DNA of 64,000 nt from Microglena sp. YARC (GCA_022414725.1 JAJSRW010002087.1:20803-84802); one strand, 5' to 3'. Positions 44,880 through 57,200 are shown, counted from the stretch's first letter. Numbers and translations: made by a program. Notes: generated by a model from the sequence alone, not told the origin.

Positions 44880-45120
44880 GTGGAACCCAACCTCAGATTG
44901 TACACAACACAACTCACCACCAGCTCAAACACTACTACACCACCAGCTCAAGCACAACTCACCACCAGCTCAAACACTACTGCACCACCAGCTCAAACAC
45001 AACTCACCACCAGCTCAAACACTACTACACCACCAGCACTACCAACACCAACACAAGCATACACACTGTCGTCAACACCAGCACCTATGTAACACAACTC
45101 ACAGATTTCGTATCCACCTC
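44880..45120 (-). repeat. Tandem copies of the P450 third-exon donor edge
   Basis: The minus-strand GTGAGTTGTG, the donor of the 45.28-kb exon, recurs in (GAGCTGGTGGTGTAGTAGTG) units at 44,920-45,030. It recurs again with exon codons attached at 45,080-45,115 (GGAGGTGGATACGAAATCT|GTGAGTTG). About five units, non-coding. Confidence 0.65.
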
Positions 45121-45260
45121 CAATTCTCGGTGGTTGGACCCAGTGCAAGCGAACGGGCTGGCCCCCAACCTCACGCCTCGGAATAGGGTGTACTATTTAT
45201 TTATTTATTTGTTAAATTTATTTTTATATTTATTTTTGTATTTATGTATTTATTAATGCA
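45121..45260 (+). mobile_element. Family A element, short tail
   Basis: TCGGTGGTTGGACCCAGTGC, GCGAACGGGCTGGCCCCC, CACGCCTCGGAATAGGGTG, then TTTATTTATTTG. It is inserted within the duplicated exon-edge region of the P450 gene. Confidence 0.65.
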
Positions 45261-45279
45261 CATATGTAACACAACTCAC

Positions 45280-45354
45280 TGATTTTTCATCCACCTCCTG
45301 AGGAGTGCCCATCTTAGCCTCGTCCACCTCAAACCAGAATCGCGACAGGAGCAT
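45280..45354 (-). CDS. Cytochrome P450 exon, post-haem segment
   Basis: 25 codons, phase 0-0, acceptor TATCCACCAG and donor TCA|GTGAGT. It encodes MLLSRFWFEVDEAKMG followed by TPQEVDEKS. Joined to the haem exon it extends the L helix (TTRAILL-MLLSRFWFEV), as expected for a P450 C-terminal region. No stop; clean splice sites. Confidence 0.75.
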
Positions 45355-46030
45355 CTGGTGGATACAGGAAGGATGCAGGGTGGTAATTAGATGATGTATT
45401 GACAAACTGGTGAGGTTAGGGCACGGCAAGGATGAGAGTAGTTCTGTTTTTTTGGGTTTTACATGCATTGCATTCTTTTTGTTTGGGTTTGTCCATGCAT
45501 TGCATTCTTTTTGTTTGGGTTTGTCCACGGATTGGATTGCATACTTGGTCGAAGTCATACTTGGTCTAAATGAAAACAAGTATCTGAAATCCGTAAACAT
45601 TTCTCACGCCTGGGAGCGCGATGGACCCAAAACGGCCAGAAATATTTGGAATCGCGCATGCACTATAAATCAGGCTTCCCAGAAACACTGTCTACATGGG
45701 GAAAATGAAAACTCGTGGCCCGGAGTGCAGTATGACATCAAAATGTAGCCATAATTAGAATAGGTTGTTCTTTCCTAATTCAAATGATGGCCGTGCTGCA
45801 ATCCATCACCCAATTCCTTCAACTTATCTGATAGTGTAGCCAGTTTCAAGCCATTTCTGCCAACAAAGCTAGTGGAAGCAACAGGATCTACGTAGTTTTT
45901 TGTGTACGACGCATAACAAATTGGGTGGCATGGTTTGATTCCAGTACGGCACGCTGCCCCCCTAACCCCGCAGAGCACGGAGCCCAGGGGGGGGTTGGGG
46001 GCCATTCATGACTAGTTAAGCCAGGCCCAT
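45355..46030. other. P450 intron, one unassigned open frame
   Basis: A duplicated TTTTTGTTTGGGTTTGTCCA motif lies at 45,470-45,530. A minus frame at 45,775-46,005 reads VASTSFVGRNGLKLATLSDK and KELGDGLQHGHHLN with protein-like composition. I do not recognise it and it has no clear splice sites; it may be a relic. Confidence 0.35.
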
Positions 46031-46084
46031 GCGTCGCATCGTTAAAAATGAGTGTGTCTATGAAAATTAATGCAGTACACCAGG

Positions 46085-46355
46085 ATAGTGTTCTGGTCTG
46101 GTCTGGTCTGGCCTGGCCCGGTCCGGTCCGGTCCGGTCCGGTCCGGTCCGGTCCGGTCCGGTCCGGTCCGGGCCGGGCCGGTCCGGTCTGGTCTGGTCTG
46201 GTCCGGTCCGGTCTGGTCTGGTCTGGTCTGGTCTGGTCTGGTCTGGTCTGGTCTGGTCTGGTCTGGTCTGGTCTGGTCTGGTCTGGTCTGGTCTGGTCTG
46301 GTCTGGTCTGATCTGGTCTGGTCTGGTCTGGTCTGGTCTGGTCTGGTCTGGTATG
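46085..46355. repeat. (GGTCT/GGTCC)n pentanucleotide array
   Basis: About 54 copies of a 5-bp unit, GGTCC-rich at the left and GGTCT-rich at the right, a sharp composition change within one array. It borders directly on a family D element starting at 46,362. Arg-Pro-Asp-Gln-Thr frames across it are artefacts. Confidence 0.95.
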
Positions 46356-46361
46356 GATGGA

Positions 46362-46458
46362 TTTTACAGTCCAGGGGTAGACAAAATAGGCTCAAGGGAC
46401 TTGCCGAACCGTGGCAGGAGGGGCTAAAACGAAAATGCACTGATGAACTTTCCTAAGT
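46362..46458 (+). mobile_element. Family D element beside the pentanucleotide array
   Basis: TTACAGTCCAGGGGTAGACA, AATAGGCTCAAGGGACTTGC, GGGGCTAAAACGAAAATGC, ACTGATGAACTTTCC. A second, 5'-truncated copy starts at 46,838 (GGGGCTTAAACGAAAAAGCG, GATGAACTGAACCCCAAAC). Confidence 0.6.
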
Positions 46459-46976
46459 ATGTATGAAAGCATGCAGGCCGACACGCAAATGAAGCAAGCA
46501 CACAGTAGTCGCCCAAAACAGAAACAGTGCTGGAAAGAGGTATTATTTATACCCAACTTCTTCCTGCAGGCCATCTGCATCCTAAGCATGTTTACAGGCA
46601 TGCAAATGAAGCAAGCACACACTAGTCGCCAAAAACAAAAACAGTGCTGGAAAGAGGGATCCTTGATACTCAACCCCTTCTCGCCGGCCATCTGCATCCT
46701 AAGTATGTATTATACATGCATGCAAATGAAGCAAGGACATAGTAGTCACTCAAAACAGAAACTTTGCTGGAAAGAGGGATTCTTTATACCCACCCCCCTC
46801 CCGCCGGCCATCTGCATCCTTAGTATATGTACATGCAAAAGGGGCTTAAACGAAAAAGCGCCGATGAACTGAACCCCAAACAGTCCATTTACCTTCCTCA
46901 GTATGTATAACGGCATGCAGGCAGGCATGCAAATGAAGCAAGCACGCAGAAGATGCGGCAAGCTGGTCTTACCAAT
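46459..46976. repeat. Approximately 125-bp tandem repeat in the P450 intron
   Basis: Three to four units with GCATGCAAATGAAGCAAGCA, AGAAACAGTGCTGGAAAGAG and CCATCTGCATCCTAAG-TATGT. The last unit leads into AGATGCGGCAAGCTGGTCTT, an extra copy of the haem-exon donor edge. The truncated family D copy interrupts it at 46,838-46,895. Confidence 0.8.
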
Positions 46977-47010
46977 AAAATCAACAGAATATGCGGCAAG
47001 CTGGTCTTAC

Positions 47011-47073
47011 CAACAGAATTGCACGGGTGGTCATGAAGGCAAGATTCATTCCAACACAGGAGCGGTAACCATC
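47011..47073 (-). CDS. Cytochrome P450 exon, haem-binding loop
   Basis: 21 codons, phase 0-0, acceptor CCCCCACCAG and donor TTG|GTAAGA. It encodes DGYRSCVGMNLAFMTTRAIL. With the last two residues of the preceding exon it forms FMDGYRSCVG, an exact match to the P450 haem signature FxxGxRxCxG, where Cys is the axial haem ligand. It continues into the L helix (MNLAFMTTRAI). P450s are haem monooxygenases, usually on the ER membrane; the substrate cannot be inferred. A second copy of the donor edge lies at 46,954-46,976. Confidence 0.93.
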
Positions 47074-47274
47074 CTGGTGGGGGACACAGGGATAGAGAGA
47101 AATAGGGTCAGACACATAGATAGAGGAGGAGGAGAAGGAGGAGGCGGTGGGAGAAGATAAGCAAGAGACCCGAGTCGAGATAAGATCAAACTCACCATTG
47201 AAATAATGAAACATGGACAAATGAAAGAACACAAATCGAAGGGAACGCACCATAAAAGGAAGACATGCAGATAT

Positions 47275-47483
47275 GCAGATATGCAGTACTTGACATGAAA
47301 GGCAGATAGGCAGTACTCACCATGAAAGGCAGATAGGCAGTACTTGCCATGAAAGGCAGATAGGCAGTACTCACCATGAAAGGCAGATAGGCAGTACTTG
47401 CCATGAAAGGCAGATAGGCAGTACTCACCATGAATGATAGGCAGACGGGCAGACAGGCAGACAGGCAGATAGGCAGTACTCAC
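47275..47483 (-). repeat. 27-bp array amplifying the P450 PERF-exon donor edge
   Basis: About eight copies. On the minus strand each contains CTATCTGCCTTTCATG followed alternately by GTGAGTACTGC or GCAAGTACTGC. Every copy repeats the end of the preceding exon with a real GT donor or a GC variant. At 27 bp the repeat keeps the frame (STAYLPFMV/A). Confidence 0.92.
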
Positions 47484-47598
47484 CATGAAAGGCAGATAGG
47501 CTGCCTTGTTGGCTAGGGGTGATCCAGATGAGGTGTCCTCCGCTGCCTCTGACATCCACCGCTCAGGCATAAATACCTCGGGCTGGGCCCAGTTACTG
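47484..47598 (-). CDS. Cytochrome P450 exon, PERF/PERW region
   Basis: 115 nt, phase 2 to phase 0, acceptor CGCTCTAG and donor ATG|GTGAGT. It encodes SNWAQPEVFMPERW, the conserved meander motif (W..P..F.PERW), then a variable Ser/Ala/Glu loop and KAAYLPFM leading into the haem loop. Upstream P450 exons (K helix, I helix) must lie beyond 47.6 kb, but none was recognised before the satellite. Confidence 0.9.
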
Positions 47599-47770
47599 CT
47601 AGAGCGCATGAGGCCAAGCTGTGTGTGTATGGGCATGTGAGTATGCAAGCAGGTGAGCATAGTGGATGTAGGATGAACCAGTTACTGCTGGAGCACATGA
47701 GGCCAAGCTGCATTAGTGCGTGTGGGTATGTGAGTGTGCAAGCAGGTGGGCATGATGGACCTGGGAATAG
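47599..47770 (-). repeat. Duplicated P450 exon acceptor edge
   Basis: Two further copies of the acceptor and first codons (CAGCAGTAACTGG, preceded by CATGTGCTC or CATGCGCTC and GCAGCTTGGCC), about 105 bp apart. Between them are TGCTTGCACACTCACATACC-like spacers. Confidence 0.7.
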
Positions 47771-48249
47771 ACAAGAGGCAGCGGATCCACTCATGTAACA
47801 AAGTTTCACTAATCCCTCCCCTCCTTATTATGTGCCCCCCACCAGCATGATGGAGGTGGGATAGACAAGATGTAGCAGATCCTCTCATGTTCCAAAGTTT
47901 CGCTAATCCCTCCTCTCCTTATCACCCCCCACCAGCATGATGGAGGTGGGATAGACCAGAGGCAGCAGATCCACTCATGTATCAAACTTTCGCTAATCCC
48001 TCCTCTCCTTATTACCCCCCACCAGCATGATGGAGGTGGGTTAAGGTAGCAAAAGCGGATTCCCACGACTAGCAGAAACAATTTCGGGTGGGAACAAAGA
48101 ATTTGAACGTGGTATGCAGCCCCGAGGTGGCTGAGAAATTATAAAACTCCGTTGCGTTCCATCTTCGTCTCCCGCCTTCATCTTCCATCTTCATCTCCCA
48201 CCTTCAGCTTACATAAACAGAAGTAGCCTGTACCCACTACCCACAAACA
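47771..48249. repeat. Approximately 88-bp tandem repeat, then unique sequence
   Basis: 47,775-48,045: three to four units with CATGATGGAGGTGGGATAGA, AGATCCACTCATGT and TTTCGCTAATCCCTCC. The minus strand holds short open stretches (GGISETLEHERICY) that could derive from another P450 exon edge, not proven. 48,100-48,150 has a decayed family E end. No exon called. Confidence 0.6.
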
Positions 48250-51200
48250 GTGACAGTCAATACCCACATGTGTGGGAGGGGTGCCGTAGGGGTGCAGAAC
48301 AGGGCGCCCAAGAACCTTCAAACTTGCAGTGGACGATAAACACAAAGCAGCCTTGATGGTGCTTGCACCACAACAAACACACAGTCATGAATGCGCTAGC
48401 ACCACAACAAACATGCAGTCTTGAAGGCGCTTTCACCACGAGAAACATGCAGTCTTGAAGGCGCTAGCACCACAAACAGGGTCACAGCCTTGAAGGCGCT
48501 AGCTCCACAACAAACATGCAGTCTTGAAGGCGCTTTCACCACGAGAAACATGCAGTCTTGAAGGCGCTAGCACCACAAACAGGGTTACAGCCTTGAATGC
48601 GCTAGCACCACAAACAGGGTCACAGGCTTGAAGGCGCTAGCTCCACAACAAACATGCAGTCTTGAAGGCGCTTTCACCACGAGAAACATGCAGTCTTGAA
48701 GGCGCTAGCACCACAAATAGGGTCACAGCCTTGAATGCGCTAGCACCACAACAAACATGCAGTCTTAAAGGCGCTAGCACCACAACAAAAACACAGTCTT
48801 GAGGGTGCTAGCACCACAACAAACACACGGTCTTGAGGGCGCTAGCTCCACAAACAGGGTCACAGCCTTGAAGGCACTAGCACCACAACAAACATGCAGT
48901 CTTGAAGGCGCTAGCACCACAACAAACATGCAGTCTTGAATGCGCTAGCACCACAACAAACATGCAGTCTTGAAGGCGCTAGCACCACAACAAACGTGCA
49001 GTCTTGAAGGCGCTAGCACCACAACAAACATGAAGTCTTGAAGGCGCTAGCACCACAAACAGGGTCACAGCCTTGAAGGCGCTAGCACCACAACAAACAT
49101 GCAGTCTTGAAGGCGCTAGCACCACAACAAACATGCAGTATTGAGGGTGCTTTCACCACGAGAAACATGCAGTCTTGAAGGCGCTAGCACCACAAACAGG
49201 GTTACAGCCTTGAAGGCGCTAGCACCACAACAAATATGCAGTCTTGAAGGCGCTTTCACCACGAGAAACATGCAGTCTTGAAGGCGCTAGCACCACAAAT
49301 AGGGTCACAGCCTTGAAGGCGCTAGCACCACAACAAATATGCAGTCTTGAAGGCGCTTTCACCACGAGAAACATGCAGTCTTGAAGGTGCTAGCACCACA
49401 AATAGGGTCACAGCCTTGAAGGCGCTAGCACCACAACATACATGCAGTCTTGAAGGCGCTAGCACCACAACAAACATGCAGTCTTGAAGGCGCTTTCACC
49501 ACGAGAAACATGCAGTCTTGAAGGCGCTAGCATCACAAACAGGGTCACAGCCTTGAAGGCGCTAGCACCACAACAAACATGCAGTCTTGAATGCACTAGC
49601 ACCACAACAAACATGCAGTCTTGAATGCGCTAGCACCACAACTAACATGCAGTCTTGAAGGCGCTAGCACCACAACAAACATGCAGTTTTGAAGGCGCTA
49701 GCACCACAACAAACATGCAGTCTAGAAGGCGCTAGCACCACAACAAACATGCAGTCTTGAAGGCGCTAGCACCACAACAAACATGCAGTCTTGAAGGCGC
49801 TAGCAGCACAAATAGGGTCACAGCCTTGAATGCGCTAGCACCACAACAAACATGCAGTCTTGAATGCGCTAGCACCACAACAAACATGCAGTCTTGAAGG
49901 CGCTGCACAGTCCTTGAATGCGCTAGCACCACAACAAACATGCAGTCTTGAAGGCGCTAGCACCACAACAAACATGCAGTCTTGAAGGCGCTAGCACCAC
50001 AACAAACATGCAGTCTTGAAGGCGCTAGCACCACAACAAACATGCAGTCTTGAAGGCGCTAGCACCACAACAAACATGCAGTCTTGAAGGCGCTAGCACC
50101 ACAACAAACATGCAGTCTTGAAGGCGCTAGCACCACAACAAACATGCAGTCTTGAAGGCGCTAGCACCACAACAAACATGCAGTCTTGAAGGCGCTAGCA
50201 CCACAACAAACATGCAGTCTTGAAGGCGCTAGCACCACAACAAACATGCAGTCTTGAAGGCGCTAGCACCACAAAACAGCCTTGAATGCGCTAGCACCAC
50301 AACAAACATGCAGTCTTGAAGGCGCTAGCACCACAACAAACATGCAGTCTTGAAGGCGCTAGCACCACAACAAACATGCAGTCTTGAAGGCGCTAGCACC
50401 ACAACAAACATGCAGTCTTGAAGCGCTAGCACCACAACAAACATGCAGTCTTGAAGGCGCTAGCACCACAACAAACATGCAGTCTTGAAGGCGCTAGCAC
50501 CACAACAAACATGCAGTCTTGAAGGCGCTAGCACCACAACAAACATGCAGTCTTGAAGGCGCTAGCACCACAACACATGCAGCTTGAAGGCGCTAGCACC
50601 ACAACAAACATGCAGTCTTGAAGGCGCTAGCACCACAACAAACATGCAGTCTTGAAGGCGCTAGCACCACAACAAACATGCAGTCTTGAAGGCGCTAGCA
50701 CCACAACAAACATGCAGTCTTGAAGGCGCTAGCACCACAAACACAGCCTTGAATGCGCTAGCACCACAACAAACATGCAGTCTTGAAGGCGCTAGCACAC
50801 AACAAACATGCAGTCTTGAAGGCGCTAGCACCACAACAAAACATGCAGTCTTGAAGGCGCTAGCACCAACAACAAACATGCAGTCTTGAAGGCGCTAGCA
50901 CCACAACAAACATGCAGTCTTGAAGGCGCTAGCACCACAACAAACATGCAGTCTTGAAGGCGCTAGCACCACAACAAACATGCAGTCTTGAAGGCGCTAG
51001 CACCACAAATAGGGTCACAGCCTTGAATGCGCTAGCACCACAACAAACATGCAGTCTTGAAGGCGCTAGCACCACAACAAACATGCAGTCTTGAAGGCGC
51101 TAGCACCACAACAAACATGCAGCTTGAAGGCGCTAGCACCACAACAAACATGCAGTCTTGAAGGCGCTAGCACCACAACAAACATGCAGTCTTGAAGGCG

Positions 51201-54200
51201 CTAGCACCACAACAAACATGCAGTCTTGAAGGCGCTAGCACCACAACAAACATGCAGTCTTGAAGGCGCTAGCACCCACAACAACATGCAAAGGCGCTAG
51301 CACCACAACAAACATGCAGTCTTGAAGGCGCTAGCACCACAAAACATGCAGTCTTGAAGGCGCTAGCACCACAACAAACATGCAGTCTTGAAGGCGCTAG
51401 CACCACAACAAACATGCAGTCTTGAAGGCGCTAGCACCACAACAAACATGCAGTCTTGAAGGCGCTAGCACCACAAATAGGGTCACAGCCTTGAATGCGC
51501 TAGCACCACAACAAACATGCAGTCTTGAAGGCGCTAGCACCACAAACAAACATGCAGTCTTGAAGGCGCTAGCACCACAACAAACATGCAGTCTTGAAGC
51601 GCTAGCACCACAACAAACATGCAGTCTTGAAGGCGCTAGCACCACAAATCAGCCTTGAAGGCGCTAGCACCACAACAAACATGCAGTCTTGAAGGCGCTA
51701 GCACCACAAACAAACATGCAGTCTTGAAGGCGCTAGCACCACAAATAGGGTCACAGCCTTGAATGCGCTAGCACCACAACAAACATGCAGTCTTGAAGGC
51801 GCTAGCACCACAACAAACATGCAGTCCTTGAAGGCGCTAGCACCACAACAAACATGCAGTCTTGAAGGCGCTAGCACCACAACAAACATGCAGTCTTGAA
51901 GGCGCTAGCACCACAACAAACATGCAGTCTTGAAGGCGCTAGCACCACAACAAACATGCAGTCTTGAAGGCGCTAGCACCACAACAAACATGCAGTCTTG
52001 AAGGCGCTAGCACCACAAATAGGGTCACAGCCTTGAATGCGCTAGCACCACAAACAAACATGCAGTCTTGAAGGCGCTAGCACCACAACAAACATGCAGT
52101 CTTGAAGGCGCTAGCACCACAACAAACATGCAGTCTTGAAGGCGCTAGCACCACAACAAACATGCAGTCTTGAAGGCGCTAGCACCACAACAAACATGCA
52201 GTCTTGAAGGCGCTAGCACCACAACAAACATGCAGTCTTGAAGGCGCTAGCACCACAACAAACATGCAGTCTTGAAGGCGCTAGCACCACAACAAACATG
52301 CAGTCTTGAAGGCGCTAGCACCACAAATAGGGTCACAGCCTTGAATGCGCTAGCACCACAACAAACATGCAGTCTTGAAGGCGCTAGCACCACAAACAAA
52401 CATGCAGTCTTGAAGGCGCTAGCACCACAACAAACATGCAGTCTTGAAGGCGCTAGCACCACAACAAACATGCAGTCTTGAAGGCGCTAGCACCACAACA
52501 AACATGCAGTCTTGAAGGCGCTAGCACCACAACAAACATGCAGTCTTGAAGGCGCTAGCACCACAACAAACATGCAGCTTGAAGGCGCTAGCACCACAAC
52601 AAACATGCAGTCTTGAAGGCGCTAGCACCACAACAAACATGCAGTCTTGAAGGCGCTAGCACCACAACAAACATGCAGTCTTGAAGGCGCTAGCACCACA
52701 ACAAAACATGCAGTCTTGAAGGCGCTAGCACCACAACACAGCCTTGAATGCGCTAGCACCACAACAAACATGCAGTCTTGAAGGCGCTAGCACCACAACA
52801 AACATGCAGTCTTGAAGGCGCTAGCACCACAACAACATGCAGTCTTGAAAAGCGCTAGCACCACAACAAACATGCAGTCTTGAAGGCGCTAGCACCACAA
52901 CAAACATGCAGTCTTGAAGGCGCTAGCACCACAACAAACATGCAGTCTTGAAGGCGCTAGCACCACAACAAACATGCAGTCTTGAAGGCGCTAGCACCAC
53001 AAACAAACATGCAGTCTTGAAGGCGCTAGCACCACAAATAGGGTCACAGCCTTGAAGGCGCTAGCACCACAACAAACATGCAGTCTTGAAGGCGCTAGCA
53101 CCACAACAAACATGCAGTCTTGAAGGCGCTAGCACCACAACAAACATGCAGTCTTGAAGGCGCTAGCACCACAACAAACATGCAGTCTTGAAGGCGCTAG
53201 CACCACAAATAACACAGCCTTGAATGCGCTAGCACCACAACAAACATGCAGTCTTGAAGGCGCTAGCACCACAACAAACATGCAGTCTTGAAGGCGCTAG
53301 CACCACAACAAACATGCAGTCTTGAAGGCGCTAGCACCACAACACAGCGCTTGAAAGGCGCTAGCACCACAACAAACATGCAGTCTTGAAGGCGCTAGCA
53401 CCACAACAAACATGCAGTAGCAGTCTGAAGGCGCTAGCACCACAAATGCACCACAAATAAGCTAGCACCACAAACAACATGCAGTCTTGAAGGCGCTAGC
53501 ACCACAACAAGGTCACATGCAGTCTTGAAGGCGCTAGCACCACAACAAACATGCAGTCTTGAAGGCGCTAGCACCACAACAAACATGCAGTCTTGAAGGC
53601 GCTAGCACCACAAATAGGGTCACTGGCCTTGAATGCGCTAGCACAACAAACATGCAGTCTTGAAGGCGCTAGCACCACAACAAAGCACAGCTTGAAATGC
53701 GCTAAGCACCACAACAAACATGCAGTCTTGAAGGCGCTAGCACCACAAACACGCTATGCAGTCCTTGAAGGCGCTAGCACCACAACAAACATGCAGTCTT
53801 GAAGGCGCTAGCACCACAAAATAGGGTCACAGCCTTGAATGCGCTATGCACACACAACAAACATGCAGTCTTGAAGGCGCTAGCACCACAAAAATGCAGT
53901 CTTGAATGCGCTAGCACCACAAACAAACATGCAGTCTTGAAGGCGCTAGCACCACAACAAAACATGCAGTCTTGAAGGCGCTAGCACCACAACAAACATG
54001 CAGTCTTGAAGGCGCTAGCACCACAACAAACATGCAGTCTTGAAAGGCGCTAGCACCAAACAAACATGCAGTCTTGAAGGCGCTAGCACCACAACAAACA
54101 TGCAGTCTTGAAGGCGGCTAGCACCACAACAAACATGCAGTCTTTGAAGGCGCTAGCACCACAACAAACATGCAGCCTTGAAGGCGCTAGCACCACAACA

Positions 54201-57200
54201 AACATGCAGTCTTGAAGGCGCTAGCACCACAACAAACATGCAGTCTTGAAAGGCGCTTAGCACCACAACAAACATGCAGTCTTGAAGGCGCTCGCTAGCA
54301 CCACAAAAACATGCAGTCTTGAAGGCGCTAGCTAAGGCGCTAGCACACAACAAACATGCAGTCTTGAAGGCGCTAGCACCACAACAAACATGCAGTCTTG
54401 AAGGCGCTAGCACAACACAAAAACATGCAGTCTTGAAGGCGCGCTAGCACCACAACAAACATGCAGTCTTGAAGGCGCTAGCACCACAACAAACATGCAG
54501 TCTTGAAGGCGCTAGCACCACAACATAGGGTCACAGCCTTGAATGCGCTAGTACCACAACAAACATGCAGTCTTGAAGGCGCTAGCACCACAACAAACAT
54601 GCAGTCTTGAAGGCGCTAGCACCACAACAAACATGCAGTCTTGAAGGCGCTAGCACCACAACAAACATGCAGTTTGAATGCGCTAGCACCACAACAAACA
54701 TGCAGTCTTGAAGGCGCTAGCACCACAAATAGGGTCACAGCCTTGAAGGCGCTAGCACCACAACAAACATGCAGTCTTGAAGGCGCTAGCACCACAACAA
54801 ACATGCAGTCTTGAATGCGCTAGCACCACAACAAACATGCAGTCTTGAAGGCGCTAGCACCACAACAAACATGCAGTCTTGAAGGCGCTAGCACCACAAC
54901 AAAGGGTCACATGCATCTTGAAGGCGCTAGCCACAACAAACATGCAGTCTTGAAGGCGCTAGCACCACAAATACACAGCCTTGAAGGCGCTAGCGCTACC
55001 ACAACAAAACAAGTCTTGAAGGCGCTAGCACCACAAATAGGGTCACAGAAGGCGCTAGCACCACAACAAACATGCAGTCTTGAAGGCGCTAGCACCACAA
55101 AAACATGCAGTCTTGAATGCGCTATGCAGTTACAAAACATTGCAACAACAAACATGGCGCTAGTACCACAAACAACATGCAGCACCACAACGACATGCAG
55201 TCTTGAAGGCGCTAGCACCACAACAAACATGCAAGTCTTTGAAGGACCGCTAGCAACAATAGGTAGTCACAGCCTTGAATGCGTCTAGCACCAACAACAA
55301 ACATGCAGTCTTGAAGCGCTAGCACCACAACAAACGCAGAAGGCGGCTAGCACCACAACAAACATGCAGTCTTGAAATGCGCTAGCACCACAACAAAACA
55401 TGCAGTTTGAAGGCGCTAGCACGCAGTTCTTGGGCGCTAGCACCAAACAAACATGCAGTCTTGAAGGCGCTGCACCACAACAAACATGCCAGTCTTGAAG
55501 GCGCTAGCATCACAAAATACGCAGCCAATGCAGCACCCAAAATAAAAACATGCAGTCAACTTGAATGCGCTAGCACCACAACAAAACATGCAGTCTTGAA
55601 GGCGCTAGCACCCACAACAAACATTGCAGTATTGAAGGCTAGCACCCAGCAACAAAACATGCAGTCTTGAAGGGCGCTAGCACCACAGCCTTGGATGCGC
55701 TTTTAGCAACCACAACAACATGCAGTCTTGAGGCGGCTAGCACCACACACAGGGGAAGGCGCTCACAGCCTTGAATGCGCTAATGCACCACAACACAAAC
55801 ATGCAGTCTTGACGCTAGCACACAACAAACATGCAGTCTTTGATGGCGCTAGCACACAACAAATGCAGCCTGCAGTCTTGAAGGCGCTGAGCACACAACA
55901 AAACATGCAGTCTTGAAGGCGCTAGCACCAACAAAAGGGTCACATGCCTTGAAGGCACTAGCACCACAACAAACATGCAGTCTTGAAGGCGCTAGCACCA
56001 CAAACAAATAGGGTCTTGAAGAGCTGCTAGCACCACAACAAACATGCAGTCTTGAGGCGCTAGCACCACAACAAACATGCAGTCTTGAAGGCGCTAGCAC
56101 CACACATAGGGTCACCTTGAAAGCGCTTTCAGCAGAGAAACATGCTCTTAAGGCGCGCGCTACACACAACAAACCATGCACTTGAAGGCACACACAGATT
56201 TGAAGGCGGGCTACACCACAAACAATGAAGGCGCCTAGCACAGACTAGCTAATGGCACCACAACACAATGCCAGGCGCTTCCCCGGCAGTCTTGAAGGCG
56301 GCTACACAACAAACATGGGTCACAGCCTTGAATGCGCTAGCACCGAAACAACAAACATGCAGGCGCTGGCTAGCTAGGCGCTTTCGGGTCACAACTTGAA
56401 TGCGCTAACGCACGCAGCAGTTCCTTGAAGGGCGCTGCACCACAAATAGGGTCACAGAAGGAGGCAACACAAAAACATGCAAGGCAGCAACCACAAATAG
56501 TATCAAACCACCCACAACAAACATGCAGTCTTGAAGGCGCTAGACAGGCGCTAGCAGCCAATACATGCCAGTCTTGAGGCGCTAGCACCTACACAAAATA
56601 GAAGTCACAGCCATTGCAGCCCTTGAATGCCCTAGGACACAACAAACATGCAGAACTTGAAAGGCGCTGATCACACAAATAGGGTCACAGGGCCTGAGCG
56701 CTAGCTACCACAAAAAACATGCAGTCTTGAAAGGCGCTAGCACCACAACAAACATGCTGTCTTGAAGGCGCTAGCACCACAACAAACATGCAGTCTTGAA
56801 GGCGCTAGCACACAACAAACATGCAGTCCTTGAAGGCGCTAGCACCGACAAATGGGCACAGCCTGAATACGCTAGCACCGAACAAACATGCGCACAGTCT
56901 TGAAGGCGCTAGCACCACAACAAACTGCGCAAGTCTTTAGGGATGCACCAAACAACAAACATGCAAGTCTTTGAAGGCCGCTAGCAACACAACAACATGG
57001 GCCAGTCTATGAAAGGCTGCTAGCCCCACAAGAATCAGGGTACAGCCTTGAAGGGCTAGCACCAACACAAACATAGGGTCAGTCTGGGGAAGCGCTTCTT
57101 CATGCACAAATAGGGTCACAGTCTTGAAGGCGCGCTAGCACCACAACAAATAGGGTCACAGCCTTGAAGGCGCTAGCACCACAACAAACATGCAGCCCTT

